Positions 50,836 through 59,003 of a stretch of 64,000 nt of DNA are shown piece after piece. Origin of the DNA: Anaerosphaera aminiphila DSM 21120 (GTDB taxonomy: Bacteria > Bacillota > Clostridia > Tissierellales > Peptoniphilaceae); the NCBI RefSeq assembly GCF_900129925.1, contig NZ_FQXI01000012.1:1-64000 (forward strand), in the 5' to 3' direction. Each line of letters starts with the position of its first letter. The stretch's first letter is position 1. A model generated the notes under the pieces. The model saw nothing but the letters and a program-made list of their open reading frames with translations. It ran no database searches and was not told where the DNA came from. Position numbers and translations under genes: made by a program.

Positions 50836-51507
50836 ATGAGTAATCAAACGACTAAAAAATCCTTGTCTAATATAGTGTATGAAGATTTAAAGGCTAAAAT
50901 TTTAAACAATAACTTACTTCCAGGCAATAAGCTTATTGAAATAGATATTGCAAAGGATTTAAATGTTTCAAGAACACCTGTTAGAGAAGCGCTTTCAAAG
51001 TTGTCAAAAGAAAATTTAGTGGAAAGCCATCCTAGGAAGTCCTATATAGTATCAAAATTTTCCTTAAAAGATGCTAGGGAACTTTACGACGTAAGAGCTG
51101 CATTAGAACCACTTGCAGTAAAAGAAATCTGTGAAGAGGGAATAACCAAACGCACTGAAGACTTAGAATTAATAGCACTGGAAATGCAGTCCAATCTTAA
51201 ACAAAAAAATATTACTTCAATTAAGACAAATGTAATAGATTGGAACTTAAAACTTATTGAACTCACAAAAAATAAGTTTCTAAGAGAAATTATGTCACTT
51301 ATAAATTCAAAACTGTATAGATTTACAAGTTTTATTGTAAATGATGAAGAAAATCTGTTTGAAATTTGTTCCTCAATAAAAATTATATTTGATAATATAA
51401 AAGCTCAAGACTGTGAAAAAGCTTATAATTCAAGCTTAAAATACGTCTCTAGTATCTATCCAATGCTGGAGAAAAAAAGTAACTATAAAATGTTTAAAAA
51501 TTATTAA
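50836..51507 (+). CDS. GntR-family regulator with FCD domain
   Basis: A 223-residue regulator. The winged HTH (about residues 8-75) includes YEDLKAKILNNNLLPGNKLI, IDIAKDLNVSRTPVREALSK. The C-terminal all-helical FCD-like ligand domain starts DARELYDVRAALEPLAVKEI; its metal-binding residues are partly degenerate. It is divergent from lysC across about 150 bases, so may control itself and lysC. Effector unknown. Confidence 0.87.
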   Translation: MSNQTTKKSLSNIVYEDLKAKILNNNLLPGNKLIEIDIAKDLNVSRTPVREALSKLSKENLVESHPRKSYIVSKFSLKDARELYDVRAALEPLAVKEICEEGITKRTEDLELIALEMQSNLKQKNITSIKTNVIDWNLKLIELTKNKFLREIMSLINSKLYRFTSFIVNDEENLFEICSSIKIIFDNIKAQDCEKAYNSSLKYVSSIYPMLEKKSNYKMFKNY

Positions 51508-51530
51508 TTTAAATTTTTAAATTAAATCTA

Positions 51531-51559
51531 TTGACGAATCTAAAAAATATCTGTATAAT
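51531..51559 (+). promoter_or_regulatory. Promoter of tRNA-Lys
   Basis: TTGACG (51531-51536), 17 bases, TATAAT (51554-51559), 19 bases before the tRNA. Confidence 0.85.
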
Positions 51560-51578
51560 TGGTTATTGTCAGTAGATT

Positions 51579-51654
51579 GCACCTTTAGCTCAGATGGTAG
51601 AGCAACTGACTCTTAATCAGTGGGCCCAGGGTTCGAGTCCCTGAAGGTGCACCA
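51579..51654 (+). tRNA. tRNA-Lys (CTT)
   Basis: A complete cloverleaf: acceptor GCACCTT/AAGGTGC, D arm GCTC/GAGC, anticodon stem ACTGA/TCAGT with loop CTCTTAA (anticodon CTT at 51612-51614), T arm AGGG/CCCT with TTCGAGT, and an encoded CCA. It reads AAG codons. A consensus promoter precedes it and a strong terminator follows. Confidence 0.97.
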
Positions 51655-51657
51655 TTT

Positions 51658-51697
51658 TTAAAACCGTTGGAACAAAACGTTCTAACGGTTTTTCTTT
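51658..51697 (+). terminator. Terminator of tRNA-Lys
   Basis: AAACCGTT/AACGGTTT and GAAC/GTTC stacked stems around AAAA, followed by TTTTT. Confidence 0.9.
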
Positions 51698-51748
51698 GTT
51701 TGAAATATTTTTTAATTATTAAAAACAAACACTTAGTAAACAAGTTTC

Positions 51749-51898
51749 TTATACATTTCCCTTTTTGTTTTTCCCAAGATATACTAAAATAAGGTTTGCA
51801 AAATTTATAAATGTAGCGATTGAAATTCCTATAAAAGTAAAAATTTGAATAATTTCAAAATATGTAGAAGTTCTTTTATTCTTTCTCAATTTTCTCAT
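51749..51898 (-). CDS. Holin-like/type I toxin-like small membrane peptide
   Basis: A 49-residue peptide: basic N-terminus (MRKLRKNKRT), one hydrophobic helix (about residues 14-42, YFEIIQIFTFIGISIATFIN), and a basic tail GKNKKGNV. This pattern (xxYExIxIxxxFGxFIxxLx...KxNKK) resembles the putative holin-like toxins of Firmicutes (TxpA/BsrG type). The start overlaps the next gene's 3' end by 23 bases; its ribosome binding site (AAGGGG) is too close to be ideal. Real but of uncertain function. Confidence 0.45.
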   Translation of the reverse strand: MRKLRKNKRTSTYFEIIQIFTFIGISIATFINFANLILVYLGKNKKGNV

Positions 51899-52055
51899 CC
51901 CCTTTTTTATCTAAAAGTATTCTTTTGTTATTACACCTATCTTCAACTAATAATACAAGCGTACAAAAACTAAATATTGCCGATTTAATTATTGCCCCTA
52001 GGGTCAAGATCTGCAATATTTTTTGAAATGTAGGCTTATTTTGACATTTTTTCAT
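51876..52055 (-). CDS. Small single-helix membrane protein, holin-toxin-like
   Basis: A 59-residue protein; the ATG at 52055 follows GGGAGG by six bases. MKKCQNKPTFQKILQILTLG is followed by a hydrophobic stretch (AIIKSAIFSFCTLVLLV) and a charged tail ending DEKIEKE. It looks like a longer relative of the peptide encoded just downstream, which its gene overlaps. Function unknown; membrane-active peptide or type I toxin are possibilities. Confidence 0.5.
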   Translation of the reverse strand: MKKCQNKPTFQKILQILTLGAIIKSAIFSFCTLVLLVEDRCNNKRILLDKKGDEKIEKE

Positions 52056-52161
52056 AATCAACCTCCCAGAAGTTTATTTGTCGTGTTTATACCCTCACCT
52101 AAGTATTTAAACCTATATTTTAGCAATTCCACTATTATTGTTTTATTTTAAATATCACTTT

Positions 52162-52317
52162 TTATTCTAAAAAAGCTATCATATTTAATAACATTGTCAC
52201 AACCACTAAAATTATAGTACAAAATAAAAATGTACCAACTGTATCGTAAAATGCAGAAACATTTTCTTTAAGTGCTAATTTATAAAAATATTCAACTCCA
52301 AACATAATACTTAACAA
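52162..52317 (-). CDS. Small membrane peptide, unknown
   Basis: A 51-residue frame using a TTG start at 52317 with GGAGG seven bases upstream, giving MLSIMFGVEYFYKLALKENV, followed by a hydrophobic C-terminal helix (GTFLFCTIILVVVTMLLNMI). Amphipathic N-half and hydrophobic C-half fit a membrane-active or membrane-anchored micro-protein. It is the first of three such minus-strand frames. No family recognised. Confidence 0.4.
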   Translation of the reverse strand: MLSIMFGVEYFYKLALKENVSAFYDTVGTFLFCTIILVVVTMLLNMIAFLE

Positions 52318-52468
52318 AACATTGCCTCCATAATTTTATCTTATTTAAGATACAACAATATATTGCTATCTTAATTTTACTCTTAATAAAATATAAACAT
52401 CCATTAGTATGATATAATATTTAAAGTTTAAAATTTATAATGTTTTAAGAAAGGAAATTTTAATAAAT

Positions 52469-53164
52469 ATGTTTAAAGATAAAAAAATGATTTTCATATA
52501 CTCTACTACTGGTTTAACTTTAGTTACAATACTTTTACAAATTTTAGCTTATTTTAGCACAGCTTTTGTAAAAGTAAATGGACTTGTAACCACACTTCTA
52601 CTGTTTATAATTGCACCAATTACTTTTTTTATAATAGCTTCTATGTTAAAAAAAGAACCTAAAGTTCAAATTAAATTGTGGAAAAAAATAGCTATATTAT
52701 TAGTTTTTACTATAGTCTACTTTATAGTAGTTATAGTGCTAACTCATTTTGTAAACTCCTTTAATCCAACTACCACTAATCCAATAGTCAAGGGGATTCA
52801 AAATAACTCGGTTTTTATAAGAACTATTATAGTACTGGCTTGGTCTATGTTTGCAGAAGAAGCTGTAAAACTTTCACTTTTATTTGTAGTGCTAAAAGAT
52901 TATAAATACAGCACGCAAAATAGAAGCAGATATTGGGTATCTTGGATTGTAGTTTCAATTTTATTCGGTTTACTACACCTTCAAACTTACAACTACAATA
53001 TTATTCAGTGCTTAATTTTAATAGGCCTTCCTACAATGATGTTTGGTTATCTTTGGAAAAAGACTGCTAGTCCATATATGACTTGGGGTGCCCACTATCT
53101 TTTTGACGTATTGGCAATTTCCATAGCTAAATTTGCTACAGCACTAATATTTTTAAATATGTAA
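52469..53164 (+). CDS. CPBP-family intramembrane protease
   Basis: A 231-residue membrane protein with about seven hydrophobic segments. The C-terminal half has the CPBP (Abi/Rce1) motifs: MFAEEAVKLSLLFVVLKDY with the Glu-Glu pair, FGLLHLQTYNYN with His, and TWGAHYLFDVLAI with the second His. Lys replaces the usual Arg after EExx. Such proteases are often linked to bacteriocin maturation or immunity, which fits the small peptides nearby, though they are on the other strand. A GAAAGGA site lies rather far (about 13 bases) from the ATG. Confidence 0.75.
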   Translation: MFKDKKMIFIYSTTGLTLVTILLQILAYFSTAFVKVNGLVTTLLLFIIAPITFFIIASMLKKEPKVQIKLWKKIAILLVFTIVYFIVVIVLTHFVNSFNPTTTNPIVKGIQNNSVFIRTIIVLAWSMFAEEAVKLSLLFVVLKDYKYSTQNRSRYWVSWIVVSILFGLLHLQTYNYNIIQCLILIGLPTMMFGYLWKKTASPYMTWGAHYLFDVLAISIAKFATALIFLNM

Positions 53165-53167
53165 TGT

Positions 53168-53200
53168 AAAAGTCCAAGGCAAATGCCAAGGACTTTTTTA
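53168..53200 (+). terminator. Terminator of the CPBP protease gene
   Basis: AAAGTCC/GGACTTT and GGC/GCC stacked stems with T-run TTTTTT, a few bases after the stop codon. Confidence 0.88.
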
Positions 53201-53326
53201 TTTATAAATATTTAAATCTACTATTTTTCTAAAAAATTTATTACCTTTAATTCCTATATTAAAAATAATATAATCTTCTAGCTTTCTATTATTACACAGG
53301 CTAATTATAAAGCTGTCCTATAATTT

Positions 53327-53355
53327 AAAAAACAAGCCTAATTATATAGGCTTGT
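53327..53355 (-). terminator. Terminator of the DUF1269 gene
   Basis: ACAAGCCTA (53332-53340) and TAGGCTTGT (53347-53355) form a 9-bp perfect stem; on the minus strand followed by TTTTTT. Confidence 0.85.
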
Positions 53356-53367
53356 AAGTAATTATTT

Positions 53368-53988
53368 TTATTTTGTATCATCTATAATCTTTTCACGAAG
53401 TTCTTCTGCTTTTTCATTCCACTCTTCTAATTTTTCTTCTTTTCTCTCTCTTTTTCTCTCTTTTCTCATTTTAGACTTAGCTTCTCTTCTCAATTCAGTT
53501 TCTGTTTTTTTAGCTAATTCCATTTCTTCTAAAATAGAACCCTCAGTACAACGCATAATTTTTTCAGTTCCATAATTTGCAAAGAAAGAGTCCAGTTCAG
53601 AGTTATCTTCTTCTTTGGCAATTAAAATTAGTGCAATGTATTGGTCTTTTAATTCACTTGCCACTTGCTCTATAATTCCAGATTGCTCATCTAATTCGTT
53701 TTTATCTGAAACTTCTCCAAGTACCATTCCTATTCCTGTTCCCAGTAACATTCCAACAGGACCACCTAAAATCCCTACTAAGGCGCCCATTATCCCACCA
53801 TCAATCCACAAATTATCATTTTCATCTACTGTCCAACCATCTTTAACTACTAATGATCCTCTAACATTTTTTACAAGTCCTGCCTGTAGTACTTCCGATA
53901 TTCCCGAGCGATTTTTTAATTCTGACAACACTTCATAACTTGTCTTTTCATCTTTATAAACTACTACTAATACATTTTTACTAATCAC
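53368..53988 (-). CDS. DUF1269 family membrane-associated protein
   Basis: 206 residues from a GTG at 53988 with GGGAG eight bases upstream (a GTG at 53997 overlaps that site). The N-terminal half (VLVVVYKDEKTSYEVLSELK, GSLVVKDGWTVDENDNLWID) and a glycine-rich hydrophobic hairpin (GGIMGALVGILGGPVGMLLG) match DUF1269, a stress-linked family of unknown function. The C-terminal 50 residues are highly charged (KSMRKERKR-like, coiled coil). It stands between repeat array C and a terminator. Confidence 0.72.
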   Translation of the reverse strand: MISKNVLVVVYKDEKTSYEVLSELKNRSGISEVLQAGLVKNVRGSLVVKDGWTVDENDNLWIDGGIMGALVGILGGPVGMLLGTGIGMVLGEVSDKNELDEQSGIIEQVASELKDQYIALILIAKEEDNSELDSFFANYGTEKIMRCTEGSILEEMELAKKTETELRREAKSKMRKERKRERKEEKLEEWNEKAEELREKIIDDTK

Positions 53989-54094
53989 AAATATCACTCC
54001 CGTTTAAAACACAACGTAGATAAACTTTATCTACATATATTTATTACCCAAGTTTATAGACAATAAGTGGCATTTGAAATATATATTTACTGTT

Positions 54095-54379
54095 AACAAT
54101 CTATAGGAACTTTGAGACCTAACAGAAATCTTTGATTTCGTTGTAGGTCCAATGTCAGGTTTTCCCAAGAGAACAAAGTTCGATTGGATGAAAACTACGG
54201 CAGAGACCTAACATAACAATCTATAGGAACTTTAGTTCCGTTATAGATTTTATGTACGAATTTCCCAAGAGAACGTAGTTCGATTGGTTGAAATTTACTA
54301 CCAATCTTTGATTTCATTGTAGGTCCAATATCAGGTTTTCCCAAGACTGAAAGGCTTGGTTGAAAATTGCAACTCCCTT
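54095..54379 (+). repeat. Structured repeat array C, hairpin units
   Basis: Several units in series. Unit 1: hairpin I 54116-54149 (GACCTA/TAGGTC), hairpin II 54159-54195 (GTTTTC/GAAAAC, CCAA/TTGG, GAAC/GTTC). It lacks hairpins III and IV but keeps part of the tail (ACGGCAGAG). Unit 2: hairpin I 54218-54249 with outer AATCTATA/TATAGATT and inner GGAAC/GTTCC (replacing GAAATC/GATTTC), hairpin II 54259-54295 (AATTTC/GAAATT). Unit 3: half of hairpin I and a hairpin II at about 54335-54367. Confidence 0.85.
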
Positions 54380-54563
54380 AGCCAAATTTTATGCAAGAAT
54401 TCTCCACGAGCGATAGCAGGTTAATAGAATTTACCGCGAGTTTTATTAGCTAAATTAAAATTTTGATAAAACTTCAAGCAGACTGTTGTTGCCAATCGCT
54501 AAAGCTCTTGGACAACAGGTTGCATGAGTTTTATTGACTAAATTAAAATTTTGATAAAACTTC
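54380..54563. repeat. Repeat array C, degenerate unit and inverted hairpin II flanked by direct repeats
   Basis: A decayed CCAC-type hairpin II is at 54398-54432. Then two near-identical 39-base copies (about 54438-54476 and 54526-54564), each a GTTTTAT/ATAAAAC hairpin, flank a hairpin at 54483-54518. Read on the minus strand that hairpin is a hairpin II with new stems: CTGTTGT/ACAACAG outer, CCAA/TTGG, GA/GA, GCT/AGC. Confidence 0.65.
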
Positions 54564-54595
54564 AAAAAAGAGTAGAAATATTTCTATTTCCACTC
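54564..54595 (-). terminator. Terminator of the ABC-F gene
   Basis: GAGTGGAAATA and TATTTCTACTC arms (one mismatch) around GAAA; on the minus strand followed by TTTTTT. Confidence 0.8.
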
Positions 54596-54622
54596 TAAAA
54601 GTTTATTTCCTGATATCTATTT

Positions 54623-56221
54623 TTATTTTTCTTCTACAACAAATTTTTCAATATAGTCTTCATAGTTCATAGATACATCTCTATAAGTTCCGTCGTCAAA
54701 GAACTCAATTATTCTATTTGCAACTGAAGATACAAATTGGTGATCCAGAGATGTAAATAGTATATTTCCCTTAAAGCTCATAAGACCATTATTTACAGCT
54801 TCAATACTTTCAAGGTCCAAATGATTAGTAGGTTGGTCAAATGTCAGCATATTAACAGGGCTAATCATCATTTTAGAAAACATCATTCTAACCCTCTCTC
54901 CCCCTGAGAGCACATTTGCCTTTTTCAGTACTTCATCTCCTGAAAATAACATCTTACCCAAAAATCCCCTTAGGAAAATTTCTGATTGTTCTTCAGAGTA
55001 CTGTCTCATCCAGTCTATTAAGTTATAGTCTATACCGTCAAAAAATTCTCCGTTGTCCTTTGGGAAATAGTCATGAGTTATAGTCTGACCCCACTTATAT
55101 TCTCCGGTATAGTTGTCGTCTTTTCCGTTTATTATTTCAAAGAACTTTGTAATTGCAATTTCACTACCTATAAATCCAATTTTATCATCTTTGTTTACTC
55201 TAAAGGTCAAGTTGTCTATGATTTTTCCATTTTCAGAGTCCACTGTAAGTCCCTCTACATTTAAAATTTCATTTCCAACTTCTCTAGATAAATTAAATCC
55301 AACGAAAGGATATCTTCTGGAAGATGGTCTAATGTCATCTAATGTAATTTTATCCAGAAGTTTTTTTCTACTTGTCGCTTGTTTAGATTTAGATTTATTT
55401 GCAGAGAACCTTTGAACAAATTCTTGAAGTTCTTTAATTTTATCTTCTTTCTTTTTGTTTTGATCCTTTGCCATTCTCATAGCAAGTTGTGAAGACTCAT
55501 ACCAAAAGTCGTAGTTACCCACAAACATAGTTATCTTTCCGAAGTCTATATCCACCATGTGAGTACAAACTTCATTTAAAAAATATCTATCGTGAGAAAC
55601 TATAATTACTATTCCCTCAAAGTCCGCTAAAAAATCCTGTAACCAGAGAATAGCTCTTAAATCAATACCGTTAGTAGGCTCATCTAGTAACAAAATGTCA
55701 GGATTTCCAAAGAGAGCTTGGGCTAGTAGCACCTTTACTTTATCTGACTCTATTAATTCACTCATCTTTTTATCGTGTAAACTTGTAGGTATTCCCAGTC
55801 CCTGTAATAGAGTAGAAGCCTCTGATTCAGCTTCATATCCTCCCTTTTCGGCAAATTCCGCCTCAAGTTCAGCCGCTTTCATTCCATCTTCATCGGAAAA
55901 GTCGGGTTTCATATATATTTCATCTTTTTCTTTCCCAATTTTATATAGCTCTTCATTTCCCATTATTACAGTATCTATTACTACTTCATCTTCAAATGCA
56001 TAGTGATCCTGACTTAGTTTACTCATTCTTGAATTTTTATCTATTGATATATTTCCACCAGATGGATCTTTTTCTCCTGATAGTATTTTTAAAAATGTAC
56101 TCTTTCCAGCTCCATTTGCACCTATTATCCCGTAACAATTTCCAGGATTAAATGTCAAGTTTACATCGTCAAATAATTTTTTATCCGGAAACAACACACT
56201 TAAATTATTTACATTAATCAT
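54623..56221 (-). CDS. ABC-F family ATPase (YkpA/YbiT-like)
   Basis: A 532-residue soluble protein with two ABC domains and no membrane segment, of the ribosome-associated ABC-F class. The ATG at 56221 follows GGAGAGTG. Domain 1: Walker A GANGAGKSTFLK, Walker B ILLLDEPTNGIDLRA, with a degenerate signature (MSELIESDKVKVLLAQALFG). The linker LQEFVQRFSANKSKSKQATS is typical. Domain 2: signature VLSGGERVRMMF and TFDQPTNHLDLESIEAV, but its Walker A region reads IGFIGSEIAITKFFEIING without the GKS/T. YkpA/YbiT relatives vary here, so this may be a family trait. Confidence 0.88.
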   Translation of the reverse strand: MINVNNLSVLFPDKKLFDDVNLTFNPGNCYGIIGANGAGKSTFLKILSGEKDPSGGNISIDKNSRMSKLSQDHYAFEDEVVIDTVIMGNEELYKIGKEKDEIYMKPDFSDEDGMKAAELEAEFAEKGGYEAESEASTLLQGLGIPTSLHDKKMSELIESDKVKVLLAQALFGNPDILLLDEPTNGIDLRAILWLQDFLADFEGIVIIVSHDRYFLNEVCTHMVDIDFGKITMFVGNYDFWYESSQLAMRMAKDQNKKKEDKIKELQEFVQRFSANKSKSKQATSRKKLLDKITLDDIRPSSRRYPFVGFNLSREVGNEILNVEGLTVDSENGKIIDNLTFRVNKDDKIGFIGSEIAITKFFEIINGKDDNYTGEYKWGQTITHDYFPKDNGEFFDGIDYNLIDWMRQYSEEQSEIFLRGFLGKMLFSGDEVLKKANVLSGGERVRMMFSKMMISPVNMLTFDQPTNHLDLESIEAVNNGLMSFKGNILFTSLDHQFVSSVANRIIEFFDDGTYRDVSMNYEDYIEKFVVEEK

Positions 56222-56336
56222 TTTTTCACTCTCCAATTTCTTTGGTAATTATAGCATATTCAATATAAAAAAGGGTACAAATTATAATAGTATATTCCAA
56301 TAATTTAAAAACAAAAACTAAATAAGAGGTGATATT

Positions 56337-58340
56337 GTGAAAAAGCTAGCACTGTTGTTTTCTTTTGTTATTCTGTTAGTAACTCCACTTCAAACTTTTG
56401 CATCCCAACAGGTCACTAAAGATTCCATTAACGAAAAAGAAGTTTTAAGATTAAAAGAGATGTTTGAAATTTCCGATGAGTATAAAAACTTTGATTTTTC
56501 CACATCTACAAACCCACAAGGTGCAAAATTTTATTCCTACACTTGGAGTAATAAAAATGATAGCCTATACATTAGTGTAGATAAAGATGGAAATATAATT
56601 TCATATTCCAACTACATAATGGATGAAACGGAACCTATACTCTTAAAAAACAAAGCTGATATTGAAAGTGTAATAAAAACTTTTGTTGACAATATAGATG
56701 AAAACATATTAAAAAATTATAAACTTGGACAGTACAACATCGATATTAGAAATGGATATGCCAGCTTTAACTACAATAGATATGTAAATGACATATTAGT
56801 TTTAAATGACTCAATTAGTGTATCTGTTGACTTGAGAAGCAAAAAAGTAAACGACTACAATAAATCTTACGCTTCTTCCATATTTAAAGACGGCAGCTTC
56901 CCCAAAAAATCTGATGCAATATCACCGGATAAGGCAAGAGAAGTTTTAAATAGTAAAGAACCCTTTGTGCTTTCTTATAAAGTAGTTGATGAATACACCA
57001 ATCCAAAGACAATTGCTGTTTATTCTCAAATTTCAAATCACAAAGCTATTGATGCACTAAGCGGCAAATTAATTGAAGATGACATCTACAATATTCCATC
57101 CGGAAAATGGGGAATGGGTGGAGATATTTCTGTTATGGACGAGAAGACAGACTCTGCAACCTTAACCGATGTAGAAAAAGCAGAACTTGATACAGTTAAG
57201 GGCTTGGCAAGTACAGAAGATACAAAAAAGGAAGTTGAATCAAAGTTAAATATATCCGGCTCAACTTTTAAATCTATAGATTTAAGAAAGTACAATAACT
57301 CTATTTACTCATATGACTTGCTCTATTCAAGTGATGAGTCAAGTGAAACCAGAGTTGGCGTTGATGCTAAAACTCTTGAGATTTTAAATTACAATTCCTA
57401 TAGTCCGTCGGATACACGTAAAAGTGTAGAACTACCTAGAGAAGAGGCAACTAAAATTGCAGAAGACTTAACTAAAAAACTAAGCAAGAAACTGGACTAT
57501 TTAGATTTGAAAAATCCAATAATCAATTCTGACGAATACTCAACTTATGTTCAATTTCCAAGAATAGAAAATTCTTACCACGTTCTGGGAAACGGAGTAA
57601 ATATTACAATTAACAACTCCACTAAAAAAGTTGAAAACTACTATGTTAACTTTTCAGACGTTAAATTTGAACCGATTTCAAAGGGAATTGGAGCTGAAAA
57701 AGCCCTTGACACAGCTATTAAATTTTCTGAGTTTAAAGAGTACTATGCCTATGTAAAAGACGAGCCAAAGTTGCTATTTACCTTTAAAGACAATATTGCA
57801 CCTATAATTAGTGCAAGTGACGGAACTCTTTTAAACGAGCTGGGTACAAGCATTACAGAAGATTCTATAGCATATGAAAATATTGAAAAATCTAAATACA
57901 AAGATGAGATAAACTATCTTTTAACTTTAAATATTGGAGTGCCAAATGTTAAAGACTTAAATCAAAAAATAAAAGTAAGCGACTATATTTATTTGTTAAA
58001 TTCTATTTCCGGACCAATGCCCTATGAAATAGAGACTATTAAATCTCTAATTCAATACAATCAATATGAGTTGTTAAAAGAAGAAGATATGGATAAGAAT
58101 ACTACAAATAAACTTGCCATTAGATGGGCACTGAATTTTGAGCGCTACTTTAAACTAAATGATGCCAAAGACGTATTTGACAAGTCTGTATTTTCAGACC
58201 AAGCCAGTATTGCAAAAGAAGACAGAGCTTATTTTTATCTGGCTTATTCTCTGTCAATTTATGATGGCAAAAGCGCAAGTCCCGACAGTGAAATAACTTA
58301 CGAAGAAGCACTTCACATAATTTATAATATATTAAATTAA
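56337..58340 (+). CDS. Exported YcdB/YcdC-repeat (PepSY-like) protein
   Basis: A 667-residue secreted protein with a signal peptide (KKLALLFSFVILLVTPLQTF, cleavage near FAS). GTG start after AAGAGGTG. The body repeats a PepSY-like unit: a strand pair (YISVDKDGNIISYSNY; SVSVDLRSKKVNDYNKS; GVDAKTLEILNYNSY; NITINNSTKKVENYYVNF) with helical inserts such as SPDKAREVLNS and PREEATKIAEDL, the layout of YcdB/YcdC-domain proteins. The C-terminal 150 residues may contain degenerate SLH-like helices (YLLTLNIGV..., KVSDYIYLLNSI). Probably wall-associated; function unknown. Confidence 0.72.
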   Translation: MKKLALLFSFVILLVTPLQTFASQQVTKDSINEKEVLRLKEMFEISDEYKNFDFSTSTNPQGAKFYSYTWSNKNDSLYISVDKDGNIISYSNYIMDETEPILLKNKADIESVIKTFVDNIDENILKNYKLGQYNIDIRNGYASFNYNRYVNDILVLNDSISVSVDLRSKKVNDYNKSYASSIFKDGSFPKKSDAISPDKAREVLNSKEPFVLSYKVVDEYTNPKTIAVYSQISNHKAIDALSGKLIEDDIYNIPSGKWGMGGDISVMDEKTDSATLTDVEKAELDTVKGLASTEDTKKEVESKLNISGSTFKSIDLRKYNNSIYSYDLLYSSDESSETRVGVDAKTLEILNYNSYSPSDTRKSVELPREEATKIAEDLTKKLSKKLDYLDLKNPIINSDEYSTYVQFPRIENSYHVLGNGVNITINNSTKKVENYYVNFSDVKFEPISKGIGAEKALDTAIKFSEFKEYYAYVKDEPKLLFTFKDNIAPIISASDGTLLNELGTSITEDSIAYENIEKSKYKDEINYLLTLNIGVPNVKDLNQKIKVSDYIYLLNSISGPMPYEIETIKSLIQYNQYELLKEEDMDKNTTNKLAIRWALNFERYFKLNDAKDVFDKSVFSDQASIAKEDRAYFYLAYSLSIYDGKSASPDSEITYEEALHIIYNILN

Positions 58341-58352
58341 AACTTAAATTAC

Positions 58353-58404
58353 GCCGACCTTTAATATTAGACTAATATCTAATAAATAGAAGGTCGGTTT
58401 TTTA
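58353..58404 (+). terminator. Terminator of the YcdB-like gene
   Basis: CCGACCTT/AAGGTCGG outer stem and ATTAGA/TCTAAT-type inner stem, followed by TTTTTT. Confidence 0.85.
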
Positions 58405-58474
58405 ATTGTAAAACTCCTGTATCTATAATATGATTACCTATACAAGACTTAAACACACAGAAAGGAGTGCAATT

Positions 58475-58939
58475 ATGAACGTATATGAAAAATTAAAGCA
58501 GCTAAATATAAATATCCCTGCCCCTCCTCCAAAACTTGGAATCTATTCATCTGTTACTTTTTTTGGAGACAAACTACTATATCTATCAGGCTGTGGCCCC
58601 GATGTAAATAGTATTTCTCCATATCTTGGAAAAGTTGGTGCTGAGCTAACTATAGAAGAGGGATGTGAGTCTTCAAAACTTTGTGCGATTAATATGATCT
58701 CCAAACTTGATGAAGCTCTTGGTGACTTAAATAAAATTAAAAAATTTGTAAAACTAACTTGCTTTGTAGCCAGTGACACAGAATTTTTTAACCAACCTAA
58801 AATTGCAGATGGAGCATCCTCATTTTTAATAGATGTATTTGGAGAGGAAGTTGCACTAGCATCTCGTTCTGCAGTGGGAGTAAGTGTACTTCCGGGAAAT
58901 ATTCCCGTTGAAATAGAAGCTCTAATAGAATTAAAATAA
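58475..58939 (+). CDS. RidA (YjgF/YER057c/UK114) family protein
   Basis: A 154-residue RidA-like protein, ATG at 58475 after AGAAAGGAG (an upstream in-frame ATG lacks a site). IPAPPPKLGIYSSVTFFGDK, LYLSGCGPD, LDEALGDLNKIKKFVKLTCF and SRSAVGVSVLPGNIPVEIEA follow the RidA fold. The usual catalytic Arg context (ARSAVGV) is present as SRSAVGV. RidA proteins hydrolyse reactive enamine/imine intermediates from PLP enzymes. The PAPPP...SSV type is a Rid subfamily rather than archetypal RidA. Confidence 0.88.
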   Translation: MNVYEKLKQLNINIPAPPPKLGIYSSVTFFGDKLLYLSGCGPDVNSISPYLGKVGAELTIEEGCESSKLCAINMISKLDEALGDLNKIKKFVKLTCFVASDTEFFNQPKIADGASSFLIDVFGEEVALASRSAVGVSVLPGNIPVEIEALIELK

Positions 58940-58941
58940 AC

Positions 58942-58974
58942 TAAACACCCTTTATATTTTTAAGGGTGTTTTTA
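58942..58974. terminator. Bidirectional terminator between RidA and the DUF975 gene
   Basis: ACACCCTT (58945-58952) and AAGGGTGT (58962-58969), flanked by A and T runs. Confidence 0.82.
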
Positions 58975-59003
58975 AATTTACTTATTTAATTTAATTTTAT
59001 ATT

